A DNA stretch of 8,659 nt from positions 1-8,659 of the forward strand of contig JAHEZG010000158.1 in assembly GCA_023251195.1 (NCBI GenBank), written 5' to 3'. This document shows, in pieces, positions 1-8,188 of this stretch. The stretch is from Chitinophagaceae bacterium. Lineage in GTDB: Bacteria > Bacteroidota > Bacteroidia > Chitinophagales > UBA10324. The notes under the pieces are model-generated. The model had not been told where the DNA came from. It ran no database searches and saw nothing but the letters and a program-made list of their open reading frames with translations. The stretch's first letter is position 1. Every line of letters begins with the position of its first letter. The position numbers and the translations under genes were made by a program.

Positions 1-1
1 T

Positions 2-1162
2 GAATTGTCTCTGACCGGTAATTTACTGCACAACGATCAGCCGTGGCAAACCGGATTTGCCGAAACCTTTATCTGGCAAATTGATAAATGGAGCGGATAC
101 AATGGCGATACACTTTCAAGCGGCATTTATCACAACCTGAATTTTAATAATAAACCGATACGCAACTTGTGTCCGGTAAAAGGTGGAAGCGGTCCTTATG
201 GTCCCAATCAATACTTTGTTTCAAATAGAAATTTTGCAGTATCAAGCGACACTATTTTTTTAGTAGAGCTAACCGATACTTTGAATGGCCCGTCAACAAC
301 AATAAATATTACTTTACTTCATACTGATATAAATTATCATGTTCCGCCCGAAGCACATCAATCAGGCAATCAGACTTTCGCCACCAATGATGGCCGGATA
401 CTCGGTGCATTTTTTCAAAACAATAAAATTCAATTTGTATCAAACTCACGCGATACCATTTCAAATTTTGCGGCCATTTTTCATGGTGTAATCAGCAATG
501 TTTCCACAACGCCGGTAGTAACAGGATATACCATCAGCAGCGATTCATTGGAATATGGATATGCAAATCTTTCGTATGCCGGTACCGGTTCAACAGATAA
601 TACTTCCATCATCGGATTTGATTTTACAGCCATTGATGTTTTTGCAGGTGCCGGTGCGGTAGTAAGTAATGGTGCAGGAGATTATTCACCATTAACCACT
701 ATCAGGCACGGCGATAATCATGTAAATGTTTTAAGCAGTTTGTCGGAACGCTGGGGCGATTACAGTGGTTCGCAATTAAAATACAATGAACCTGGCGTAG
801 TATGGGTAGCACTTACTTACGGTGCCACCAATAAAAGACAGGCCACCTGGATTGGAGAATTATCAACCACACCATTTGCCGGAATTAAAGCTATTGATGA
901 GCAGCAATTAACAATCACTATTTACCCCAACCCTTCTGCTTCTGTAATTAATTATGAATTTGAAATAGAAAACGAAATGCAATTGTCGTTTGAAATTTAT
1001 GACCTCAATGGAAAATTAATTCAACAACTTTTTAAAGAGCGTGTGAAGATTGGAAAAAATAAATTTTCATTTGATGCTTCATTTCTTGCAACAGGTGAGT
1101 ATGTTTTATTAGTAAAAGGTCAAAATAATTTTCTTCAATCTGAATTTTTTACAAAGCACTGA
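2..1162 (+). CDS. T9SS type A sorting-domain secreted protein (5'-truncated)
   Basis: The reading frame is open from the left edge (codon GAA at 2-4, then TTG at 5) to TGA at 1160-1162, so the true start lies outside the window and 386 residues are visible. Counting from the TTG, about the last 85 residues form a T9SS type A sorting domain. It has an acidic linker, the hallmark IYPNPS at 306-311, an IYDLNGK strand-turn at 331-337, and a final strand pattern GEYVLLVKG at 364-372 ending close to the stop. In the known pathway this domain directs a Sec-exported protein across the outer membrane and is removed during surface attachment or release. Upstream is a beta-rich region containing RWGDYSG at 249-255 and PGVVWVALTYG at 263-273, a block I associate with Bacteroidota surface proteins of unknown role. 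No catalytic motif is visible. The secretion route is well supported; the function is unknown. Confidence 0.9.
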   Translation, partial: ELSLTGNLLHNDQPWQTGFAETFIWQIDKWSGYNGDTLSSGIYHNLNFNNKPIRNLCPVKGGSGPYGPNQYFVSNRNFAVSSDTIFLVELTDTLNGPSTTINITLLHTDINYHVPPEAHQSGNQTFATNDGRILGAFFQNNKIQFVSNSRDTISNFAAIFHGVISNVSTTPVVTGYTISSDSLEYGYANLSYAGTGSTDNTSIIGFDFTAIDVFAGAGAVVSNGAGDYSPLTTIRHGDNHVNVLSSLSERWGDYSGSQLKYNEPGVVWVALTYGATNKRQATWIGELSTTPFAGIKAIDEQQLTITIYPNPSASVINYEFEIENEMQLSFEIYDLNGKLIQQLFKERVKIGKNKFSFDASFLATGEYVLLVKGQNNFLQSEFFTKH

Positions 1163-1293
1163 TTGAAAAAATCATTGATCAATTTGCTCAAATAATTTCA
1201 TCAATTGATAAAAACAATCTGAATTAATGAAGAATCAAATTTATTCTTGCCGAAAAATTCAGCAATTACATTTATCCCGAAAATTTTTTATTC

Positions 1294-2835
1294 ATGAAAG
1301 AGAAACTGGAAATACTAAAGCATAAAATTTCAGAAGCGGAATCAGGTGGTGGAAAAAAGCGAATTGAAGACCAACATAAAAAAGGAAAACTAACAGCACG
1401 CGAACGCATTCATTTTCTGATGGATGAAGGTTCGTTTGAAGAAATCGGAATGTTTGTAACCCATCGCACACACGATTTCGGCATGCACAAAGAACAATAT
1501 TTAGGTGATGGTGTAATTACAGGATACGGCACCATCAATGGAAGAATGGTCTATGTGTACTCACAGGATTTTACTGTGTTTGGTGGTTCTTTAAGTGAGG
1601 CACATGCAACAAAAATTTGTCGCATCATGGATTTGGCAATGGAAAATGGTGCTCCTGTAATTGGATTGAATGATAGTGGCGGAGCGCGAATTCAGGAAGG
1701 TGTGGTTTCGCTCGGTGGTTATGCCGATATATTTTACCGAAATACTCTGGCAAGTGGTGTAGTTCCACAAATAAGCGCCATCATGGGCCCGTGCGCCGGC
1801 GGTGCTGTTTATTCTCCAGCCATAACTGATTTTATTATGATGGTTGAAAACACTTCTTACATGTTTGTAACCGGACCGAATGTGGTGAAGACGGTAACAC
1901 ATGAAGAAGTTTCGTCGGAAGATTTAGGCGGGGCAATGACCCACGCTATTAAATCCGGAGTTACTCATTTTACCGCAATGAATGAAATTGATTGCATCAA
2001 TCAACTAAAAAAACTAATTACTTATCTACCTCAAAACTGCGAAGAGCCTGCACCTGTATATGCTTATGAACACCGCGATGAAATTTTACATGGAATAGAA
2101 AGTATTCTTCCGGAAAATCCTAATCAGCCTTATGATATAAAAGAAATAATTTCAAAAGTGATTGACAATGAAAGTTTTTATGAGGTACATAAAAATTTTG
2201 CGGAAAACATTGTAGTTGGTTTTGCTCGTTTGGGTGGAAGAAGCATTGGTGTGGTGGCCAATCAGCCTGCAGTACTTGCCGGAGTTTTGGATATAAAAGC
2301 ATCAGTAAAAGGTGCACGGTTTGTCCGGTTCTGCGATGCGTTTAATATTCCACTGCTGGTGTTTGAAGATGTACCGGGATTTATGCCCGGAACCGATCAG
2401 GAATGGAACGGAATAATAGTGAACGGCGCAAAACTGCTTTATGCATTTTGTGAAGCCACCGTTCCACGGGTTACAGTAATTACGCGAAAGGCATATGGAG
2501 GAGCTTATGATGTAATGAACAGCAAGCACATTGGTGCCGATATGAATTTTGCCTGGCCCTGCGCTGAAATTGCAGTGATGGGAGCAAAAGGTGCAGCGGA
2601 AATTATTTTCAAAAAAGAAATTACCACCGCAGAAAACAAAGAAGCGAAACTGAAAGAAAAAGAACTCGAGTACATGCAGAAATTTGCAAACCCCTATGGC
2701 GCTGCATCCAGAGGATACATTGATGAAGTGATAAAACCGGAAGACACACGAATGAAATTGCTAAAAACTTTTGCCATGTTGCAGAACAAAACAAAAAAAT
2801 CTCCCAAAAAGAAACATGGAAATATTCCGTTGTAA
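1294..2835 (+). CDS. pccB: Acyl-CoA carboxylase beta subunit (propionyl-CoA carboxylase carboxyltransferase type)
   Basis: The 513-residue protein has the usual length and full two-domain layout of biotin-dependent acyl-CoA carboxyltransferases. These move CO2 from carboxybiotin to an acyl-CoA, typically propionyl-CoA to (S)-methylmalonyl-CoA, in the cytosol. The N-terminus has the family segment GKLTARERI. The N-domain oxyanion-hole glycines are in GPCAGGAVYSPA (Gly169-Gly170) and the C-domain pair is in RKAYGGAYDVM (Gly402-Gly403). Asp406 follows the second pair; in Streptomyces PccB the Asp at this place is linked to propionyl-CoA preference, whereas acetyl-preferring enzymes carry another residue. 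The C-terminus ends in KKHGNIPL, as in many PccB proteins. ATG at 1294 is the natural start because the family N-terminus follows directly; there is no Shine-Dalgarno, only an A/T-rich leader. No biotin carboxylase or biotin carrier gene adjoins it. A methylmalonyl-CoA decarboxylase alpha subunit (MmdA) is the main alternative, as it shares this fold. Confidence 0.93.
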   Translation: MKEKLEILKHKISEAESGGGKKRIEDQHKKGKLTARERIHFLMDEGSFEEIGMFVTHRTHDFGMHKEQYLGDGVITGYGTINGRMVYVYSQDFTVFGGSLSEAHATKICRIMDLAMENGAPVIGLNDSGGARIQEGVVSLGGYADIFYRNTLASGVVPQISAIMGPCAGGAVYSPAITDFIMMVENTSYMFVTGPNVVKTVTHEEVSSEDLGGAMTHAIKSGVTHFTAMNEIDCINQLKKLITYLPQNCEEPAPVYAYEHRDEILHGIESILPENPNQPYDIKEIISKVIDNESFYEVHKNFAENIVVGFARLGGRSIGVVANQPAVLAGVLDIKASVKGARFVRFCDAFNIPLLVFEDVPGFMPGTDQEWNGIIVNGAKLLYAFCEATVPRVTVITRKAYGGAYDVMNSKHIGADMNFAWPCAEIAVMGAKGAAEIIFKKEITTAENKEAKLKEKELEYMQKFANPYGAASRGYIDEVIKPEDTRMKLLKTFAMLQNKTKKSPKKKHGNIPL

Positions 2836-2853
2836 ATTACAAACCAATGATTG

Positions 2854-2868
2854 AGTAACGCAGTAACG
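2854..2868 (+). repeat. Short direct repeat AGTAACG, 8-base period
   Basis: In the 52-base gap between the carboxylase gene and the membrane-protein gene, AGTAACG occurs twice, at 2854-2860 and 2862-2868, separated by one base. Two copies is a weak signal and could be chance. It is recorded because the period matches that of the longer octamer array at 8186-8233. The rest of the gap holds no convincing terminator, so the two genes may share a transcript. Confidence 0.4.
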
Positions 2869-2887
2869 AACTATTGATTTTGAGAAA

Positions 2888-3766
2888 ATGCAATTAGCTA
2901 AAGTTATTTTAAATAAAATATTAGAATGGATTTTATACAGCAATCTGTTTATCGCTTTGTGTGCTGCGGCATTGGTTTGGGAAACAGAAATTTTACTGGG
3001 AATCTCCGCTGGTATTGATGCCATCAGCACAATGGTTTTTTTCGCGACATTATTTTTATATGGCGGTCACCGGATTCTTTCGTTAAGAAGAATTCCTGAT
3101 GCCAATCGAAATCATCAATTAAAATGGTCGAAGAAATATCAGTTTGCCATTTTCATTCTTACACTTCTTGGCGGAGGCATGGTGGCATCCGCTGTCTTTC
3201 ATTTAACTTTTTCGGCTTTTGTATTACTGATTCCCATGGGTGTAATTTCTATTTTATATGAACTGCCTATAATTCGCCATCAATCAAAATATAAAAGACT
3301 GCGCGACATTGGATTTTTTAAAATTGCCTGGATAACAATTGTATGGAGTTCTATTACGGTACTGTTGCCTGCCTTGCAATATGGAGAACAAGTACAGGGC
3401 ATTGAAGTTATTTCTGTTTTTATCATGCGATTGTTATTGATTTTTGCTTTGGCACTTTCTTTTGATTTGCGCGATGTGCATTACGACGAATCTGCAGGAT
3501 TAAAAACCATACCTATACTTTTCGGAAGAAGCAAAACCATCCGCATCATCATTTGGTGTTTTACTCTTTATTTTTTTATAGCAGTTCTTCAATTTTCCAC
3601 CTTCCAGCATTTTGATTTCGGAAAGTTAGCAGCCGCTACTGTAACTGCATTGCTTTCATACCGGTTGATTGTGGCTGCTTCAATTATTGATAATTGGTAT
3701 TATTATCCATTGTTCGTTGATGGAATTATGATTCTGAATTTTTTATTGTTGCAGTTGGATAAATAA
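2888..3766 (+). CDS. UbiA-like prenyltransferase-family membrane protein with a degenerate first motif
   Basis: This 292-residue, strongly hydrophobic protein shows about eight or nine membrane segments (roughly residues 14-31, 45-60, 85-104, 106-125, 142-162, 176-192, 216-235, 246-264 and 272-289). The loop after the sixth carries DLRDVHYD (Asp193, Asp196, Asp200) followed by Gly204 and Thr207-Ile-Pro. This matches the second Asp-rich motif of UbiA-type prenyltransferases, which bind prenyl diphosphate through Mg2+ and transfer the chain to an aromatic or other acceptor at the inner membrane. The first motif, normally NDxxDxxxD in the loop after the second segment, is absent: that loop reads YGGHRILSLRRIPDANRN (residues 58-75), basic rather than acidic. 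The length suits the family. The gene lies 52 bases after the carboxylase gene on the same strand. Membership of the UbiA superfamily is likely; activity and substrate are unknown. Confidence 0.7.
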   Translation: MQLAKVILNKILEWILYSNLFIALCAAALVWETEILLGISAGIDAISTMVFFATLFLYGGHRILSLRRIPDANRNHQLKWSKKYQFAIFILTLLGGGMVASAVFHLTFSAFVLLIPMGVISILYELPIIRHQSKYKRLRDIGFFKIAWITIVWSSITVLLPALQYGEQVQGIEVISVFIMRLLLIFALALSFDLRDVHYDESAGLKTIPILFGRSKTIRIIIWCFTLYFFIAVLQFSTFQHFDFGKLAAATVTALLSYRLIVAASIIDNWYYYPLFVDGIMILNFLLLQLDK

Positions 3767-3782
3767 AACAACTGACTTTTAC

Positions 3783-3836
3783 AAAAAAATATTTTTTCAA
3801 ATGGCACTATGAGCTTTCGGGTTTATATACCCTTTT
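3783..3836. terminator. Weak terminator-like palindromes between convergent genes
   Basis: The 186-base convergent spacer (3767-3952) is very AT-rich. It holds a 14-base perfect palindrome of six A, TA and six T at 3784-3797. It also has a small hairpin, GGGT at 3819-3822 pairing with ACCC at 3829-3832 around a six-base loop and followed by TTTT. Either could help end transcription from the genes on both sides, but the stems are short and poor in GC. Nothing else is recognisable in the spacer. Confidence 0.25.
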
Positions 3837-3952
3837 AAAATCAATCAATAAAAAAAAAATGAATTACTGTTTCTGATTTTATATCAATATTCCAATTTTC
3901 AGTTTTCTATATACAATATTCTTCAGGCAACTTCCAATTGCTTAACTCAGAC

Positions 3953-4924
3953 TTACTCAGTAAAATAAGCCGCATCAGTCAATGCAAAACCTTCGGTATT
4001 GTAGTGCGCATAATTAAAACCTTTGTGTAAACCATAACCGCCGTACTCACCTGCTTTGTTAATGGCGATGAATGCAACTTGTATGTCTTTTACTTTTTCA
4101 GGATATTTTTTTGCCACCCGATTCACTACTTCTTTACATGCTTCCATTGGCGATTTTCCTTGTCGCATCATTTCAACCACCATGGCGCTTCCCGCAGTTT
4201 TAATCACAAACTCACCGTGGCCGGTTGCGGTTGCAGCACCAATTTCATTGTCGACAAATAAACCAGCTCCAATAATTGGTGAATCGCCAACACGACCGTG
4301 CATCTTGTAGGCAAGACCGCTTGTGGTGCATGCGCCCGATAAATTCCCATTTGCATCCATCGCAATCATTCCAATGGTATCGTGATTTTCAAAATTTATA
4401 ACAGGTGCATACTTGCTTGTCTTTAACCATTCTTTCCATGCTGCTTCTGATTCAGGAGTGAGCAGATTTTCTTTTTTGAATCCATTGTCCAAAGCAAATT
4501 TCAATGCGCCTTCGCCAACTAAAATTACATGTGGAGTTTTTTCCATTACCATTCGCGCAACTGAAACAGGATGAACTATGTGTTCGAGACAACACACAGC
4601 ACCGGCTTGTCCAAGTTCGTCCATGATGCACGAGTCGAGTGTAACGAAACCATCTCTATCAGGTAATCCACCCAAACCAACTGAAGTTACTTTCGGATCT
4701 CCTTCAGGAACTTTCACTCCTGCTTCCACTGCATCCAGGGCGCGACCACCTACACTTAAAACTTTCCATGCAGCTTCATTTGCAGCAACACCAAAATTCC
4801 AGGTGGAAAGCACCAATGGTTTTCCGGTTATAGTTTTTCCTGAAAAGGAATTTGAATCAAATGGAATGGCGAGTGCTGCAGCACCTGCCGAAGTTTGAGT
4901 AATAAATTTCCGTCGTGAAAGCAT
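3953..4924 (-). CDS. N4-(beta-N-acetylglucosaminyl)-L-asparaginase (glycosylasparaginase), Tat-exported
   Basis: The 323-residue protein is an N-terminal nucleophile hydrolase that cleaves the GlcNAc-asparagine bond left after glycoprotein breakdown (EC 3.5.1.26). The precursor cuts itself before the catalytic Thr; here that site is Asp182-Thr183 in HDTIGMIA. With a constant offset of 31 from the mature Elizabethkingia (Flavobacterium) enzyme as I recall it, every key residue aligns: Trp42, Thr183 (nucleophile), Thr201, Arg211, Asp214, Thr234 and Gly235. The N-terminus SRRKFITQ (residues 3-10) plus the Ala-rich segment to about residue 20 is a good twin-arginine signal, so the folded enzyme is probably delivered to the periplasm. 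The ATG at 4924 places this signal correctly. The gene is convergent with the UbiA-like gene and divergent from the TPR gene; no glycosidase, PNGase or transporter gene is nearby. A general isoaspartyl peptidase is the less likely alternative. Confidence 0.93.
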   Translation of the reverse strand: MLSRRKFITQTSAGAAALAIPFDSNSFSGKTITGKPLVLSTWNFGVAANEAAWKVLSVGGRALDAVEAGVKVPEGDPKVTSVGLGGLPDRDGFVTLDSCIMDELGQAGAVCCLEHIVHPVSVARMVMEKTPHVILVGEGALKFALDNGFKKENLLTPESEAAWKEWLKTSKYAPVINFENHDTIGMIAMDANGNLSGACTTSGLAYKMHGRVGDSPIIGAGLFVDNEIGAATATGHGEFVIKTAGSAMVVEMMRQGKSPMEACKEVVNRVAKKYPEKVKDIQVAFIAINKAGEYGGYGLHKGFNYAHYNTEGFALTDAAYFTE

Positions 4925-5077
4925 GAATCAAAAATGAAAAAATAAAATTGAATAGTTGAAAAATATTCTTATCATTTATTATGCAGTTCTTTCACTCTAC
5001 AATCAATCTTTTTGCTGTGGAATACTAAAGCATAGCGTATTGTCGTTCAGGTTGATATTCGCTTCCACCAAAAAATC
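4925..5077. promoter_or_regulatory. Divergent intergenic promoter region
   Basis: These 153 bases separate the start codons of two divergent genes, the glycosylasparaginase (-) and the TPR protein (+), so both promoters should lie here. I searched both strands for the Bacteroidota -33 TTTG / -7 TAnnTTTG pair and found only imperfect matches, such as TATTGTCG at 5038-5045 (+), so no core element is called. Neither start has a Shine-Dalgarno; both are preceded by A/T-rich leaders, as is usual in this phylum. Confidence 0.4.
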
Positions 5078-8000
5078 ATGCTGAAAAGAAATTTAATTAT
5101 TGGTTTGTGCCTGCTGTTGTCGGCCAAAACCTTTGCGCAAAAAACCGCTTACTACAGCGACCCCGCTGCTGATTATAAAAAAGGAGTTGAATTATTTGAA
5201 CAGGAAAAATACGGAGCGGCTTTCAAGCGGTTCGATGAAATTATAAATCTGTACGAGCATAAAACCGATGCGCCCGAAAATGTGGTGATGAATGCAAAGT
5301 ATTATCGCGCACTAAGCAGCAAGGAATTAATGCAGCCGCAAGCCGAACAATATTTTTTGCAATTGCTGGCTGATTACGGGGAGAATCCTGTAACACGATT
5401 GGCATATTATCATTTGGGAAATATTTATTACACGAATAAAAAGTATGACAAAGCGCTTACTTATTTCAAGCAGGTGGATGTGTATGATTTAAGTTCGGAG
5501 CAAACGAATGAGTATCGCTTTCAAATCGGTTACTGTTATTTCTACAAACAAAAATTTGCCGAAGCGCTTCCCTATTTCGAGCAGGTGAAAACCATTCAGA
5601 ACAAGTATTACTACCCGGCAAATTATTATTACGGTTACATTACTTACACGCAAAAAAATTATGAGGCAGCTCTAAGCAGTTTCAATTTAATTAAGGAGAG
5701 CAAATTGTATTCGCCCATTGTACCGTACTACATTACACAAATAGAATTTTTAAAAGGTGAGTACGATGAAGTTCTTCTGTATGCAGTGCCTTTGCTTGAG
5801 CGAACCGATTTAAAATACACGAATGAAATGCGCCAGCTCATTGGCAAATCATATTTCAACACCGGAGAATTTGCAACTGCGCTGCCTTATCTGAAAGATT
5901 ATTACAACAAGACCGCGCAGAATTTAAAGAGTGATGTTTACCAGATTGCGTACTGCGAATACAAAACAAAAAAGTATGACGAGGCAATGGTTCATTTCCT
6001 CGCGCTCACCGGATTGAAAGATTCACTCGGGCAAAACAGTTTGTTTTTACTGGCCGATTGTTATCTGAAAAAAAATAAAAAGAGTGATGCGCGCAATGCT
6101 TTATTGAATGCATCGAAAATGGATTTTGATAAAAGTGTAAAGGAGCAGGCAACCTACAACTATGCACAACTTTCGTGGGAGTTGGGGTTTCAGGATGTGG
6201 CGAGCAAAGCTTTTCAGGATTTTATTTCTGATTATCCGAAAAGTAAATTCAATGCTGATGCAAAAGAGAGTTTGGTTTCACTGCTTGCCGGAACAAATAA
6301 TTACAAGGGCGCTTTAGAAATTATTCGCGAACTGGATGGCTTAAGTCCTTCCATTCGAAAATCATATCAGCGAATTGCTTTCAACAGAGCTATGCAATTG
6401 AGTGCCGATAAAAATTATGCTGAAGCTGATAAAACTTTAGATGAATCATTAAAAAATCCGATTGACCACAACATTGAAGCGGATTGTTATTTCTGGAAAG
6501 GAGAAATTGCGACTGATACCAAAAATTATAAAGATGCAGTAACTGATTATTCAAAATATTTAGAATTGCAAAAGAGTTTCGGCAATGGAAATTCGGGTGC
6601 TTCTCCGCTGTTGGCAAAGTATGGTTTGGGTTATGCGTATGTGAAGCAAACGAATTACCTGATGGCGCGAACTTATTTTACTCAGGCAAAAGAAGAATTA
6701 AAAACTACCTCACTTGATAAATTATCGTTGCAAAAAATCTCCAACGATTTATACCTGCGCAGTGGTGATTGCAATTTTGTAAATAAAGATTACGAGGCTG
6801 CCAATAAAGATTTTCAGTTTGTGCTTGATAATAAAACAGGCAACGAAGATTATGCATTGTTTCAATTGGCCATGATTGCAGGTTTGCAAAATCGGTCTGC
6901 TGATAAAATAAAACTGTTGCAACGGATAAATAACGAAATGCCTTTCAGCATTTACTTAGATGATGCATTATTCGAATCAGCAAACACTTATTTCCAGACT
7001 GCTGATTATGATAATGCGATTCTCACTTTCAACAGAGTGTTAAATGATTTTCCAAATAGTTCGTATCAAAAGAAAGCACACCTGAAACTCGGATTAATTT
7101 ATTTCAACACCAACCACACAGAAAATGCGGTGAACGAATTCAAGTTTGTGGCGGTGAATTTTCCGAACACGCAAGAAAGCAAGGAAGCAATGAATACGGC
7201 TAAACAAGTATTCATTAACACAGGTGATTCAAAAGGGTACGATGATTTCTTGGATGAAATTCCAGGAGCAAAAATCACCATCGCCACAAAAGATTCCGTG
7301 GTGTACTTAGCTGCTGAACAAAATTTCAGCACCGGAGATTATGATAAAGCATTGCAGGGTTTTACTGATTATCTGAATACTTATCCTTCAGGACCATTCG
7401 CTACTCAAGCGCATTACTATCGCGCTGAATGCTTATCGCAGAACAAAGATTTTGAACATGCATTGGATGATTATACTTATGTGGCCGAAAAAACTTCGGG
7501 CAATTATAAAGAGCGGGCAATATTGCAGAGTGCGCGGATTTTTTATACCGTCACAATGAATTATCCGAAGGCATATGAATTTTATCAGTTGCTGAGTTTG
7601 TCGGCCGACTACAAAGAAAATTTATCGGAGGCATTGAAAGGCATGATGCTCTCCGCATGGAAAATGAGTGACTGGAAAAAAACTTCGGATGCTGCAGATA
7701 AAATCCTGAGCAACACCACTTCTCCTGCTGAAGATATTACAGATGCAAATTATTACTCGGCAAAAGTGGCAATGATTAATAAAGATTATCAGAAAGCCGA
7801 AGAGTTGTTTACGAAAGTGTTGAAAGGAAATAATTCGACTACCGGTGCCGAAGCACTTTACAGCATCGCATTAATTTATTTCAATGAAAATAAAATGGAT
7901 GATGCGGAGAAGCAGTGTTACAAAGTGATAGAACAAAAGCCTTCTTACAATTACTGGATTGGAAAAAGTTATTTGCTGCTCGGCGATATTTTCTTTTCGC

Positions 8001-8188
8001 AAAATGATTTGTTCAATGCAAAAGCAACTTTTGAAAGCATCATTGATAATTACAAAGCCGACGATGACATTTTACCTGAAGCAAAAACAAAACTGGCGAA
8101 AGTGACCGAGAAAGAAAATGAACAATCGAAAGTGATGCAGGATTCAGTTGAGCATTCCTTTCAGATGGACACATTGGAGCAACATTGA
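5078..8188 (+). CDS. Large exported tetratricopeptide-repeat protein
   Basis: The 1036-residue protein opens with a Sec signal peptide (Lys3-Arg4, hydrophobic core 6-16, likely cleavage after Thr-Phe-Ala at residue 20, mature N-terminus Gln). The rest is almost continuous helical-hairpin repeats. Clear TPR-like units with Tyr/Ala/Phe spacing lie near residues 32-60, 107-135, 145-172, 181-205, 250-278, 286-312, 357-388, 467-497, 515-545, 557-585, 627-660, 664-697, 743-772, 777-805, 890-916, 924-953 and 960-992. Several units end in NDFPNS- or DYPKS-like turns, as in the BamD/YbgF class of periplasmic TPRs. No lipobox, membrane anchor, enzymatic domain or sorting domain is visible, so it probably acts in the periplasm as a binding scaffold. 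The tail (about 1010-1036) is charged and probably disordered. The next gene on this strand starts 114 bases downstream and looks like an outer-membrane barrel, suggesting an envelope partner. The specific function is unknown. Confidence 0.9.
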   Translation: MLKRNLIIGLCLLLSAKTFAQKTAYYSDPAADYKKGVELFEQEKYGAAFKRFDEIINLYEHKTDAPENVVMNAKYYRALSSKELMQPQAEQYFLQLLADYGENPVTRLAYYHLGNIYYTNKKYDKALTYFKQVDVYDLSSEQTNEYRFQIGYCYFYKQKFAEALPYFEQVKTIQNKYYYPANYYYGYITYTQKNYEAALSSFNLIKESKLYSPIVPYYITQIEFLKGEYDEVLLYAVPLLERTDLKYTNEMRQLIGKSYFNTGEFATALPYLKDYYNKTAQNLKSDVYQIAYCEYKTKKYDEAMVHFLALTGLKDSLGQNSLFLLADCYLKKNKKSDARNALLNASKMDFDKSVKEQATYNYAQLSWELGFQDVASKAFQDFISDYPKSKFNADAKESLVSLLAGTNNYKGALEIIRELDGLSPSIRKSYQRIAFNRAMQLSADKNYAEADKTLDESLKNPIDHNIEADCYFWKGEIATDTKNYKDAVTDYSKYLELQKSFGNGNSGASPLLAKYGLGYAYVKQTNYLMARTYFTQAKEELKTTSLDKLSLQKISNDLYLRSGDCNFVNKDYEAANKDFQFVLDNKTGNEDYALFQLAMIAGLQNRSADKIKLLQRINNEMPFSIYLDDALFESANTYFQTADYDNAILTFNRVLNDFPNSSYQKKAHLKLGLIYFNTNHTENAVNEFKFVAVNFPNTQESKEAMNTAKQVFINTGDSKGYDDFLDEIPGAKITIATKDSVVYLAAEQNFSTGDYDKALQGFTDYLNTYPSGPFATQAHYYRAECLSQNKDFEHALDDYTYVAEKTSGNYKERAILQSARIFYTVTMNYPKAYEFYQLLSLSADYKENLSEALKGMMLSAWKMSDWKKTSDAADKILSNTTSPAEDITDANYYSAKVAMINKDYQKAEELFTKVLKGNNSTTGAEALYSIALIYFNENKMDDAEKQCYKVIEQKPSYNYWIGKSYLLLGDIFFSQNDLFNAKATFESIIDNYKADDDILPEAKTKLAKVTEKENEQSKVMQDSVEHSFQMDTLEQH

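Noticed and set aside
1163..1190. ATTGATCAAT palindrome after the T9SS gene as a terminator or operator
   Set aside because: A 10-base AT-rich palindrome without a following T tract, with only one copy seen; too weak to call.
1241..1250. TATTCTTG as a -7 promoter element for the carboxylase gene
   Set aside because: It differs by one base from TAnnTTTG, but no TTTG/TTG lies at the right distance upstream, and such matches are frequent in AT-rich sequence.
1591..1902. 103-codon open frame antisense to the carboxylase gene
   Set aside because: It lies wholly inside a strongly conserved coding gene, has no signal, domain or leader of its own, and its translation is rich in Cys, His and Ser, as expected of a shadow frame.
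4578..4898. 106-codon open frame opposite the glycosylasparaginase gene
   Set aside because: The minus-strand enzyme is certain from its catalytic residues; the plus-strand translation is low-complexity Pro/Ser/Ala with no family resemblance.
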